From Sulfurospirillum multivorans DSM 12446 (GTDB lineage Bacteria; Campylobacterota; Campylobacteria; Campylobacterales; Sulfurospirillaceae), in assembly GCF_000568815.1 (NCBI RefSeq), contig NZ_CP007201.1, positions 2,365,654 to 2,429,653 on the forward strand: 64,000 nucleotides of DNA. Direction: 5' to 3'. Of this stretch, positions 47,250 through 55,358 are shown piece after piece. The notes under the pieces are model-generated. The model was given only the letters and a program-made list of their open reading frames with translations. It searched no databases and was not told where the DNA came from. How positions within the stretch are numbered: the first letter of the stretch is position 1; each line of letters starts with the position of its first letter. A program made the position numbers and the translations under genes.

Positions 47250-47279
47250 GTGACTTTTTTGTGATGAACCTGATAGAAT
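47250..47279 (+). promoter_or_regulatory. Candidate promoter of the EAL gene
   Basis: TGATAGAAT is an extended -10 (box at 47274-47279), with GTGACT (47250-47255) 18 bp upstream as a partial -35. Transcription would start near 47286, so the palindrome CTTACATGTAAG at 47325-47336 lies in the leader, or in the coding part if GTG 47310 is used. Confidence 0.4.
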
Positions 47280-47324
47280 GGTTGGCTTTATTTTTTTTTC
47301 AAAACCTTTGTGCTAAAGTGCGTC

Positions 47325-47336
47325 CTTACATGTAAG
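47325..47336. repeat. Intergenic copy of the TACATGTA palindrome (CTTACATGTAAG)
   Basis: A perfect 12-bp palindrome between the presumed EAL-gene promoter and the preferred TTG start. It is one of only two copies not inside a clear gene. Confidence 0.8.
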
Positions 47337-47366
47337 TGTACGCATCATTGGGTCAAGGGAAGGCGT

Positions 47367-48785
47367 TTGGAGAATACTAAAAAGCTCTATCTAAAAACAG
47401 GATTTTTTCTAACACTGATCTTATGCCCTATTTATATCGCTATTTCGTATCATTATACGTTTCTTGCGTATGCTTTGCTGAGTGTGATTAGTACGCTTTG
47501 CTTCTTTTTTGTTACAAAATTACAAAAAAGCAATGCCCATCTTCAAAGCGAACTGCGCAAAAATCTCTACATCGATCTCAACACGAAACTTCCCAATCGA
47601 CTCAAGCTCTTAAAAGACAACAAAAAACTTGACCCCAACATTGATTCGACGTTGATTATTATCAACATTGACTCGTTTCAAAACACAAACAACTTTTACG
47701 GTCACAACTTTGGCGACAATTTTCTCAAAGTGATCGGTGAATGGCTTTTCCACAATCTTCCCCCCGTGGATGCCACCCTCTATAAATTTGAAGCCGACAT
47801 TTACGCCATTTTGATTCGTGTCCCTTTTAGTGAATACAACCTCAAAAAATACCTCAAAAAGATCTCGATGAAAATCACCAAAGATCGCATCATTTGTGAA
47901 GAGGTTGAAGTCGATACAACACTTTCCATCGGCGCGCATCAAGGCAAAAAGAATATTCTTAAACTCGCTTCGATCGCCTGTAAAGAGGCTAAAAACAAAC
48001 GCTTGCCCTATATGATTTATGAGAAAAGCAGCCTCAAAGAAGCAGAGTACCATCACAATATGATGATGAACCACACCCTCAAAGAAGCGCTTGCCAAAGA
48101 CTACGTCATCCCTTTTTTCCAGCCCATTTTGAACCTTCACACCAATGAGATTGAGAAGTTTGAGACACTGATGCGGATCAAAAAAGAGGATGGAACCTAC
48201 TATCTGCCTGCTGAGTTTTTAGACGTTGCGAAACACTCAAAGATCTACTCAAAACTTTCGATGGCATTGATTCAAAAGGCGTTTGAAACCTTTCAAATCT
48301 CCTCCAATAGCTTCTCCATCAACCTCTCTTACCTCGATATGACCAACCTTGTTACCACCACCTTCATCATCGAAAAGCTCGAAGAGTTTAATGTGGGACC
48401 TTGGGTTATTTTTGAGATTTTGGAGAGCGATGGTATTGAAAATTACGAAGCGATTGCCAAATTTATTGACCAAGTGAAGTCGTATGGGGCGAAGATTGCG
48501 ATTGATGATTTTGGCTCAGGGTACTCCAATTTTGAACGATTGACGGAGCTTAGGGTTGATTTTATTAAGATTGATGGAAGTTTGATTAAAAATATCCATC
48601 AAAATGAAGAGACCAAGATTATCGTTAAGACGATCGTCAACTTTGCCAAAGAGCTCAACATCAAAACGATCGCAGAGTATGTTCACTCCAAAGAGGTTCT
48701 TGAGTGTGTTCAAGAGATCGGGATTGATTATGCGCAAGGCTTTTACATCGGCAAACCAAACCCTAAACTTCCCATCAATGCGTGA
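47367..48785 (+). CDS. Membrane-bound GGDEF-EAL protein, c-di-GMP phosphodiesterase with degenerate GGDEF
   Basis: Two membrane helices (about 12-29 and 33-50) are followed by a GGDEF-like domain in which the signature is replaced by FEADIY, so cyclase activity is unlikely. The EAL domain keeps the expected catalytic pattern: FETLMR (ExL), INLSYL, FEILES, IDDFGSGYSNF, FIKIDGS, TIAEYV and QGFYIG. It should therefore degrade c-di-GMP. I prefer TTG 47367 (473 residues) because GGGAAGG precedes it; the GTG at 47310 would add an unlikely Cys/His-rich start. The 3' end overlaps the convergent transporter gene by 11 bp. Confidence 0.85.
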   Translation: MENTKKLYLKTGFFLTLILCPIYIAISYHYTFLAYALLSVISTLCFFFVTKLQKSNAHLQSELRKNLYIDLNTKLPNRLKLLKDNKKLDPNIDSTLIIINIDSFQNTNNFYGHNFGDNFLKVIGEWLFHNLPPVDATLYKFEADIYAILIRVPFSEYNLKKYLKKISMKITKDRIICEEVEVDTTLSIGAHQGKKNILKLASIACKEAKNKRLPYMIYEKSSLKEAEYHHNMMMNHTLKEALAKDYVIPFFQPILNLHTNEIEKFETLMRIKKEDGTYYLPAEFLDVAKHSKIYSKLSMALIQKAFETFQISSNSFSINLSYLDMTNLVTTTFIIEKLEEFNVGPWVIFEILESDGIENYEAIAKFIDQVKSYGAKIAIDDFGSGYSNFERLTELRVDFIKIDGSLIKNIHQNEETKIIVKTIVNFAKELNIKTIAEYVHSKEVLECVQEIGIDYAQGFYIGKPNPKLPINA

Positions 48786-49677
48786 GAGCCTCTTTTTTCT
48801 TTACATGTAAACAGAGATAAATCCCACCAAAGATCAAAACAACGCCCCCTAAATGGTACCACTCTAAACGTTCCCCTAAAAAAATATAGGCTAAAAAACT
48901 GCCAAACAGTGGCATCAAATGGGTAAATTGCCCTGTTTTATAGGCTCCAATGTGCGCAATGCCTTTGTGCCACAGGTAATACGAAAGAATCGACGTAAAA
49001 ATCACCACATACGCAATCACCCACGTGTACTGCGTGATAATCGCCATTTCGCGCTCCAAAGAGTACCCTTGCGCCACGTAAAAGGGTAAAAGCATGGGCA
49101 CACCCAAACTCACCGTGGTGATAAAAAACTCCATACTGCTCAAGCTTTGAGGGCGAAATTTGACCAAAACACTGTAACTCGCCCAACAAAGCGATGAAGC
49201 GATCACCCAAAAATCACCAGGATTGAGACTTAAAGAGTGAAGGCTCATCACATTGCCTTTGAGCACTAAAAAGACGACACCCAGCGTTGAGAGCACGATG
49301 CCTAACATCTGCTTGTGTGAGATGGTGGATTTGAGGATCAGCGAAGAGAGAAACACAATGATGATGGGAATGGAGGAGTTAATCAGCAGCGCATTCGTTG
49401 CGGTTGTGTGTTGTAAACCAACGTATAAAAGTGTATTAAAACTCGCAATACCAAGGGCTGAGAGGAGAAGTAAAATGCCAAAATAGCTTTTTAGTGCTGC
49501 CCAAATACGCTTTACATGTAAGAGTAAAAACGGAAACATCAGAAGCCAAACACCCAGCCATCTAAAAAACGCTAACTCTAAGGGCTCAATAGCGCCTGCG
49601 ACAAAACGCCCGAGGACAAAGTTGGCGGACCAAAAGAGTACACACAACACCAAAAGTAGATAAACGTGCATTTTCAT
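48775..49677 (-). CDS. Drug/metabolite transporter (EamA family)
   Basis: A 300-residue membrane protein with ten predicted helices in two EamA repeats. The first begins LFWSANFVLGRFV and the second DFWVIASSLCWASYSVLVKF, showing the typical internal duplication. Members export amino acids or other metabolites; substrate cannot be predicted. Two palindrome copies encode LHVK here, one at the very C-terminus. A TATAAT box (49695-49700) lies just upstream. Confidence 0.9.
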   Translation of the reverse strand: MKMHVYLLLVLCVLFWSANFVLGRFVAGAIEPLELAFFRWLGVWLLMFPFLLLHVKRIWAALKSYFGILLLLSALGIASFNTLLYVGLQHTTATNALLINSSIPIIIVFLSSLILKSTISHKQMLGIVLSTLGVVFLVLKGNVMSLHSLSLNPGDFWVIASSLCWASYSVLVKFRPQSLSSMEFFITTVSLGVPMLLPFYVAQGYSLEREMAIITQYTWVIAYVVIFTSILSYYLWHKGIAHIGAYKTGQFTHLMPLFGSFLAYIFLGERLEWYHLGGVVLIFGGIYLCLHVKKKEALTH

Positions 49678-49694
49678 CCTTTTTATGAAGCGTG

Positions 49695-49721
49695 ATTATA
49701 ACAAATATAACGCCATTGCAA
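49695..49721 (-). promoter_or_regulatory. Promoter of the EamA transporter gene
   Basis: On the minus strand TATAAT (49695-49700) is preceded by TTGCAA (49716-49721) at 15 bp, a slightly short spacing. Confidence 0.45.
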
Positions 49722-49771
49722 CAGATCAGGGGTAGACTTTTAATCATGAAAGATCTTTTAAGGAGGATCCA

Positions 49772-50941
49772 ATGCTGTACCAACTTAATGTGCGAGAACT
49801 CACCTACGTGCTCTGCGAAGCACTTGATTATGTAGGAATTGATGACATCATGCACGGCAAACGTGTCGCGTACATTGCGTGTGAAATCGGTAAACAACTG
49901 GGCTGGAGAGAGTCAAAACTTGATAAAGTGATGATGATGGCGATGCTGCATGATTGTGGGGTTTCATCCACGGGCGTACATCATGCAATTGTGAGTCAAT
50001 TAGATTGGGAAGATTCTTACGTGCATTGCGCCAAAGGGGCTAGTTTACTCAAAGAAGTGCCTCTTTACAGCGATTATGTCGAGGTCATCGCGTTTCATCA
50101 CACCCATTGGAAAGCATTCTGTCCCTATGTCAATGAAGAGATCAAACTCTACGCCAATCTGATTTATCTAGCGGATCGTATTGATGCGCTGCGTTCTCAA
50201 TTTGGAGCGCATCTGTACCACGAAAAAGAGACGATTCGTTCCATCATTCAACATCATACACCTTCGATGTTTTCGCCCCTGCTCTGCGATGCGTTCAAAG
50301 AGGCGTCTCACACGGAATTTTTTTGGTACTATTTAGAATCAACGGCACTGCCGTATTACTTCAAAGAGTGGGTTGATCAAGGCGAAATTCAAGCAGTACC
50401 CTTTGATATTTTGAAAAAAATAGCTTTAATGTTTTCAGGTATCGTCGATGCAAAAGAGTCGATGCAAAAAGAGCGCACCTTAAATGTGGCGTCTCTTGCG
50501 CGCTACATTGCGCGCCTTGCAGGACTTTCGTTGCGTGACCAAGAGTGTCTCGAACTCTCCGCACTCTTGCACGATCTAGGCAAACTGCGCATTCCAGATA
50601 ACATTGCCACCAAAACAGCGCCATTGAGTGATGAAGAGTCTATTCATCTGCGACGCCAAGGATTTGATGCGCAGATTATTTTAGGGCAGATCAAAGGGTT
50701 TGAAAAAATTGCTAAGATCGTCGCCATGCACCACGAGCCGCTCTATAGCAAACGACTCTTTCCCACCAAAAGCGAAACGTATGCCACACCCCTAGAAGTC
50801 ACCATTTTAACCATTGCGACGACCTTTGAGCGTGGGCAGAGCGAAGAAGCGTCTGTGTTGCTTGAACAGATGGTGGAAACGTATCAGTTGGAAAAGAGCA
50901 TTATCTCAAACGTCGAAGCTTACTGCTCACTTTCATCGTGA
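49772..50941 (+). CDS. Double HD-domain protein with C-terminal degenerate HD-GYP domain
   Basis: The N-terminal half has HGKRVAYIACEIG, MLHDCG and FHHTHW, an HD phosphohydrolase. The C-terminal half has ALLHDLGKLRIP and AMHHEPLYSKRLFP, the arrangement of HD-GYP c-di-GMP phosphodiesterases, but the GYP tripeptide itself is not kept. Two HD modules in one 389-residue chain suggest a hydrolase acting on c-di-GMP or another nucleotide. AAGGAGG is placed ideally before ATG 49772. Hairpin element C begins at the last base of the stop codon. It is not linked by operon to its neighbours. Confidence 0.82.
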   Translation: MLYQLNVRELTYVLCEALDYVGIDDIMHGKRVAYIACEIGKQLGWRESKLDKVMMMAMLHDCGVSSTGVHHAIVSQLDWEDSYVHCAKGASLLKEVPLYSDYVEVIAFHHTHWKAFCPYVNEEIKLYANLIYLADRIDALRSQFGAHLYHEKETIRSIIQHHTPSMFSPLLCDAFKEASHTEFFWYYLESTALPYYFKEWVDQGEIQAVPFDILKKIALMFSGIVDAKESMQKERTLNVASLARYIARLAGLSLRDQECLELSALLHDLGKLRIPDNIATKTAPLSDEESIHLRRQGFDAQIILGQIKGFEKIAKIVAMHHEPLYSKRLFPTKSETYATPLEVTILTIATTFERGQSEEASVLLEQMVETYQLEKSIISNVEAYCSLSS

Positions 50942-51024
50942 CACGTTTTTAAAGCAAAGCTTTAAAGACTACGTTAACACTGAGTAATGCTTGGCGCAAT
51001 GCCCACGCACCCTTGGTGCTTTTT
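50941..51024. repeat. Intergenic two-hairpin element, copy C
   Basis: ACACG (50941-50945), a hairpin TTTAAAGC-AAA-GCTTTAAA (50948-50966), then CTACG (50969-50973), the same 28-nt spacing as copies A and B. GCTTG follows at 50989, then a final hairpin with T-run listed separately. The arms differ in sequence from A and B but stay complementary. Confidence 0.75.
51007..51024 (+). terminator. Rho-independent terminator after the HD gene
   Basis: GCACC-CTT-GGTGC followed by TTTTT. It is the last part of element C and 66 bp downstream of the HD-gene stop. Confidence 0.65.
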
Positions 51025-51107
51025 ACTTCTGTTTTGCAAAAAGTCTATTGCTTTCTCAGTCAAATTCTCTAACTTTTTAAATTAAGAGTTGATTTATCCG
51101 AGTTAGC

Positions 51108-51113
51108 TATAAT
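51108..51113 (+). promoter_or_regulatory. -10 box of tpx
   Basis: TATAAT lies 36 bp upstream of ATG 51149, with AAAGGA as ribosome-binding site. No -35 at good spacing was found. Confidence 0.5.
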
Positions 51114-51148
51114 TTTCACATCTATATATCTTTTCTAAAGGAAACACC

Positions 51149-51697
51149 ATGGCATCAACCAAACTCAAAGGCAATTCAGTAGCGCTATCAGGCACAGAAA
51201 TTAACGTTGGCGATAAAGCACCCGTTGTTACACTTGTAGCAAAAGACCTCAGTGAAATCAAAGTCGGTGGCGCAAGCGAGAAAACGCAAATCATCGTCAT
51301 CGTTCCTTCACTTGACACAGCCGTCTGTGCACAAGAGACACGTACGTTTAACACCAAAGCTGCGGCTATGTCTGACGCAACTGTCATTGTTGCTTCGATG
51401 GACCTTCCTTTTGCAATGGGACGTTTCTGTACCACAGAGGGCATTGAAAACCTTCAAGTTGGTAGTGACTTTAGAGACAAAGCACTTGCAAGCGCGTATG
51501 GCGTTTTAATCGCGGATGGCCCACTTAAAGGTCTAAGTGCAAGAGCTATTTTTGTTGTGAGTAAAGAGGGAAAAGTGATTTACAAAGAGATCTGCCCTGA
51601 AATTACCGAAGAGCCAAACTACGAAGGCGCACTTTGCGCACTTAAAGAGACTTCAGTTCCAAGTGACGGACACAAATGCGGTTGTGGCGCACGCTAA
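51149..51697 (+). CDS. tpx: Thiol peroxidase with C-terminal Cys-rich tail
   Basis: Tpx reduces hydrogen peroxide and alkyl hydroperoxides with thioredoxin. The peroxidatic Cys60 sits in SLDTAVCAQETR and the resolving Cys94 in GRFCTTEG, the atypical 2-Cys arrangement of Tpx. The last ~15 residues (SDGHKCGCGAR) extend beyond the usual ~168-residue length and add two cysteines. This tail may bind metal or take part in redox exchange, but this is unproven. Single gene with its own promoter. Confidence 0.94.
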   Translation: MASTKLKGNSVALSGTEINVGDKAPVVTLVAKDLSEIKVGGASEKTQIIVIVPSLDTAVCAQETRTFNTKAAAMSDATVIVASMDLPFAMGRFCTTEGIENLQVGSDFRDKALASAYGVLIADGPLKGLSARAIFVVSKEGKVIYKEICPEITEEPNYEGALCALKETSVPSDGHKCGCGAR

Positions 51698-51946
51698 TTA
51701 GCTAACTCTTGCTTCCTCTTGTGTCTGCCAAAGCCATGAGAGGAGCTTCTTCATGTGATCCACTTGCTGCGCATCGATCTTTTCTTCAGGTAGTGTTAAA
51801 ATCATCTCCATCAACGCTCTGTTTTGTAAAAAAGCGATATTGTACAGCGCTCCTTTTTCCATAATCTTTTCTAAAAAAGCCCTGTTTTCAAGCTCCGCAA
51901 CACTCTTTTGCACACGTTGATAGTGCGACAATCCTCTGTTTATCAT
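51698..51946 (-). CDS. Small hypothetical protein, 82 residues
   Basis: I do not recognise this protein. It is hydrophilic and probably all-helical (RVQKSVAELENRAFLEKIMEKG, LSWLWQTQEEARVS), without cysteine or membrane segments. It overlaps pgeF by 4 bp at its start, so it is likely a real gene co-transcribed with ribE and pgeF. Its stop directly abuts the tpx stop on the other strand, which supports that the gene fills the space precisely. Confidence 0.65.
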   Translation of the reverse strand: MINRGLSHYQRVQKSVAELENRAFLEKIMEKGALYNIAFLQNRALMEMILTLPEEKIDAQQVDHMKKLLSWLWQTQEEARVS

Positions 51947-52620
51947 AACGCAATCACTCCTGCAAAACGTCCTGTGATTTTATCTCTTCGGTAGGAAAAA
52001 TAGTGGCTATCGCAACAAGTACACACCTCTGAAATCATTATATTTTCCCGCTTGATGCCCATGTCCAAAAACGCTTGAAGATTGGCACCTTGCAAATCCA
52101 AAAAGTATTTTCCACTCTTTACATGTAACGCTGTTTCAAATCCTTGGGTTGCCTCGTATCCCACTTCATAACAGCACGAACGAATCGAAGGTCCCATCCA
52201 AATGGTAAGCTCTTCCATTCGTGTCCCAAAGCTTTCAGCCATTGTACGAGCACACTTTGGCCCAACCTGTAAAAGCGTTCCAACCCTCCCCGCATGCGCC
52301 ACACCAATGGCGTGATGCCTTTCATCGTAGTACAAAATAGGAATGCAATCTGCCACCATCACCGCAAGCGCGATGTCTGAGAGATCGGTGATCATCGCAT
52401 CACACGTTGGCATCTCATCGCCACGGTGGATCTGCGTGATCGTATCACCATGCACTTGATCCATAAACACCAATTTTGAAACGCCCAGCTTTGCTTTTAA
52501 AATCTCCCGATTTTGGTTTACATGTAAAGCCGTATCGTTTACATGTAATCCAAAATTAAGACTCTCAAACGGCGCTTCGCTCACACCTTCAAAGCGGTTG
52601 GTAAAAAAATGCTGCATCAA
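51943..52620 (-). CDS. pgeF: PgeF/YfiH family purine nucleoside-processing enzyme (multicopper-oxidase-like fold)
   Basis: The family (YlmD, YfiH, FAMIN-like) is described as purine nucleoside phosphorylase/deaminase, and in E. coli as a peptidoglycan-editing factor. VADCIPILYYD and GVAHAGRVG hold the conserved Cys and His of the active site; the usual HAGWRG is changed to HAGRVG. The length of 225 residues is normal. It overlaps the ribE stop by 4 bp. It carries three palindrome copies, two of them only 21 bp apart (52517, 52538), giving LHVNDTALHVN. Confidence 0.9.
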   Translation of the reverse strand: MMQHFFTNRFEGVSEAPFESLNFGLHVNDTALHVNQNREILKAKLGVSKLVFMDQVHGDTITQIHRGDEMPTCDAMITDLSDIALAVMVADCIPILYYDERHHAIGVAHAGRVGTLLQVGPKCARTMAESFGTRMEELTIWMGPSIRSCCYEVGYEATQGFETALHVKSGKYFLDLQGANLQAFLDMGIKRENIMISEVCTCCDSHYFSYRRDKITGRFAGVIAL

Positions 52621-53225
52621 TAAATCGCCATAATGCGATCCACGCTGTTCCAGTCGAGTCCCTCTTTTTTAGAAAACATGTGATGAAGGTAGCGTGCAAA
52701 CATATCGGTCTCCACATTCACACGTCGCCCTAGTTTATACGTGCCAATCAATGTCTGCGCTAATGTGTGTGGAATGATTGTCAAACGGAAACTTTTTTCG
52801 TTCACATCATTCACCGTCAAACTCACGCCATCGATGGTAATGCTCCCCTTTGGAATCACATAAATGAGCTGTTTTGTAGGAATACTCACCTCAATGTCCA
52901 GCCCATTTTCTTTTTGATTCAGCTTCTCAATCACACCCACACAATCCACATGCCCTTGCACCATATGCCCATCAAGTCGGTCTCCCAAAGCAAGGGCTGG
53001 TTCAATATGCACCTTACCTTTCAGGTTTTCAACCGCCAGCAAAGATCGACTCTCCTGTGAGAGTTCCACGCTAAACCCACCTTCAAAAAGGGAGATAACG
53101 GTCAAGCACGCACCATTAATCGCAATGCTATCGCCAATTTTAGGTTTATACGTCGCACGAAGCGTTAAAATAGGAGTGGTATAGCTGAGCACTTCTGCAA
53201 ATTCTCGAATCAACCCTGTAAACAT
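52617..53225 (-). CDS. ribE: Riboflavin synthase alpha chain
   Basis: The enzyme converts two lumazine molecules to riboflavin. It has the tandem lumazine-binding repeats, MFTGLIREFAEV at residue 1 and HMVQGHVDCVG in the second barrel, with SLTVNDV and the conserved GACLTV. The length of 202 residues is normal. A TATAAT box lies upstream at 53257-53262. No FMN riboswitch-like structure is visible in the 32 bp between that box and the start. Confidence 0.95.
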   Translation of the reverse strand: MFTGLIREFAEVLSYTTPILTLRATYKPKIGDSIAINGACLTVISLFEGGFSVELSQESRSLLAVENLKGKVHIEPALALGDRLDGHMVQGHVDCVGVIEKLNQKENGLDIEVSIPTKQLIYVIPKGSITIDGVSLTVNDVNEKSFRLTIIPHTLAQTLIGTYKLGRRVNVETDMFARYLHHMFSKKEGLDWNSVDRIMAIY

Positions 53226-53256
53226 TTTTTAACCTTTTTACTCTTTCTGTACTTTT

Positions 53257-53262
53257 ATTATA
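53257..53262 (-). promoter_or_regulatory. -10 box of the ribE-pgeF unit
   Basis: TATAAT on the minus strand, 32 bp upstream of the ribE start. No good -35 is visible. Confidence 0.45.
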
Positions 53263-53344
53263 ACGCTTTTATCATTGAACTATTCTAAGAGAGCAAAAGC
53301 CCTAAAAAAGGCATTTCAAAAAGTTTTTCTTAAAAAAATATTAG

Positions 53345-53350
53345 TATAAT
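53345..53350 (+). promoter_or_regulatory. -10 box of the chemoreceptor gene
   Basis: TATAAT on the plus strand, 32 bp upstream of ATG 53382, with AGGAGA as ribosome-binding site. Confidence 0.5.
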
Positions 53351-53381
53351 CGTTTAAAATGTTCTTGCAGGAGATACCGTT

Positions 53382-55333
53382 ATGAAGAATTGGACAATTG
53401 CGCAAAAGATTTACATTCCTCTCTTTGGAGGGCTCTTTATTGGACTTATTCTGATACTTTTTACGTCATATCTAAGCATTCAAGGGATCGAGAAAGACGT
53501 GTTGCCAAAGAAAAAGGCGAACTCAGTGTCTATGTCAAAAATCAACTCGAAGCCCAATACGACGTTGCGCTGACCAACGCGATTACCATTGCGTCTAATT
53601 ACTACGTGATCGAATCACTTCTCAACAATGACCGTGACATTGCCATCAAAGGGCTTAAAGAGCTGACCAAGCTCTACAAAGAGAAGACCGATTTTAAAGA
53701 GGCGCAGATTCACATTCACACGCAAGACATTAAAAGTTTTCTCAGAGAGTGGATGCCCAAAAAATTTGGTGATGACCTCTCGGGTTTTCGTCATACCATC
53801 AAAAAAGTCAAAGAGACCAAACAGCCACTCACCGCCATCGAAATGGGTGTTGCGGGCATGTCGTTGCGAGGTGTTGCTCCCATTGTCAAAGATAACGCGT
53901 ATTTAGGTTCTGTCGAATTTATCGACACCTTTGATGCCGCGGTTCAAAATGCCAAAGACGATATTGGGGCGAGTGTGCTCTTTTTGACCGAGAAAAAACA
54001 GCTCAACCTCAGCGCCACCGCTAAAGACGCACTTCTTGCCAAAGACACCGCCCTTTCTCAGAAAAAAGAGATCACCGATATGAAACTCTTTGAAGAGATC
54101 AAAGACCTTGATCTTAACGCTAAAGGTGCTAGCTTTTTTACCCCCTCTTATTTTGTCGTCAGAGACGAGCTCAAAGCCTTTGATGGAAGCAAAGCAGGTG
54201 AAGTGTTAATCGCTAAAAAAATTACTGCCGTCAAAGCGGTTGTGCATGAAGCGCAATCGGCTGTGATTAAGCTCATCATGACGATGGCGATCATTACACT
54301 ACTGGTTATGGCGATGCTGATCGTGACGCTTAAAAAATCGGTGATTGCCCCTGTTAAAGAGCTTAAAATGCGCGCTGAAAACCTCTCCAGTGGCGATGGC
54401 GATCTGACCAAAAAAATGGAGATCAAAAGTGGCGATGAGATAGGTCTCACCTCCATTGCCTTTAACCTTTTCATCGATAAAGTCAGAAATACCGTGAGCA
54501 TGGCAAAATCTTCGAGCAATGAGAATGCCTCCGTTGCCAATGAACTCAGCTCCACAGCCCTTGAAGTCGGGCGTAGAGCAGAAGAGACCTCGTTGATCGT
54601 CAATGCAACCAATGACATGTCTCGCACCATCAAAGAAGAGCTATCCCTCTCACTGCAAAAAGCCAAACAGTCTGAAGTAGAGATCTCCGAAGCGCATACA
54701 AAGCTGACAAATGCTAAAAATCAGATCTTAAAACTTGCCAACCACGTAGAGACCAGTGCGAGCACCGAAGTGGAATTGGCACGCCAAATTTCACAGCTGA
54801 GCAATGATGCAGACCAAGTTAAAGGGGTTTTAACGGTGATCTCCGACATCGCCGATCAAACCAATTTACTCGCTCTCAATGCCGCCATCGAAGCGGCGCG
54901 TGCGGGGGAACATGGTCGAGGCTTCGCCGTGGTTGCCGATGAAGTCCGTAATTTAGCCGAACGTACGCAAAAAAGCCTCACAGAGATCAACGCGACGATC
55001 AATGTCATTGTCCAAGCGATTAATGACGCCAGTGATCACATGAAGGTCAATTCACAAAGCATGGAAAACCTGACGAAAATTGCGACGGAAGTGGAGAAAA
55101 ACATCAACGAAACCGCCGTGATTATGGACAATGCAACCGTTTCGAGTGAAAACACCGTGCATGATTATATTAACACGGGTAAAAAGATTGATGACATTGT
55201 CATTAAAATCGAAGAGATCAACACGATTACGGTGAGCAACACGCGCAGTATGGAAGAGGTCAGCAGTGCAACCGAGCATCTCAGCGACCTCACCGAAAAG
55301 CTCAACAACGTTTTAGGAAATTTTAGAACTTAG
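53382..55333 (+). pseudogene. Methyl-accepting chemotaxis protein, frameshifted near codon 41
   Basis: ATG 53382, with AGGAGA at good spacing, starts a normal receptor N-terminus ([17 protein letters not shown], then a membrane helix to about residue 32). After GIEKDVL the frame goes on to a stop at about 53571, while the rest of the receptor is read in the -1 frame from [17 protein letters not shown] to the end. That part has a Cache-like sensor domain, a second membrane helix, HAMP, and the signalling hairpin with [38 protein letters not shown] in two consecutive stretches. One base seems missing near 53502-53506. It could be a real mutation, a sequencing error, or slippage at the A5G tract 53511-53516. 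Confidence 0.85.
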
Positions 55334-55335
55334 AG

Positions 55336-55358
55336 GCAAGAAGCATTACGCTTCTTGC
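55336..55358. terminator. Possible bidirectional terminator between chemoreceptor and pxpC genes
   Basis: A perfect 9-bp stem GCAAGAAGC-ATTAC-GCTTCTTGC lies between the convergent genes and includes the pxpC stop codon in its loop. T-runs are short (TTT after the stem on the plus strand), so termination may be weak. Confidence 0.45.

Noticed and set aside
53390-55333. Chemoreceptor read as an intact gene from a TTG at 53390
   Set aside because: The first ~40 residues in that frame are unlike any receptor, while the overlapping frame from ATG 53382 gives a proper N-terminal membrane helix with a ribosome-binding site. A frameshift explains both.
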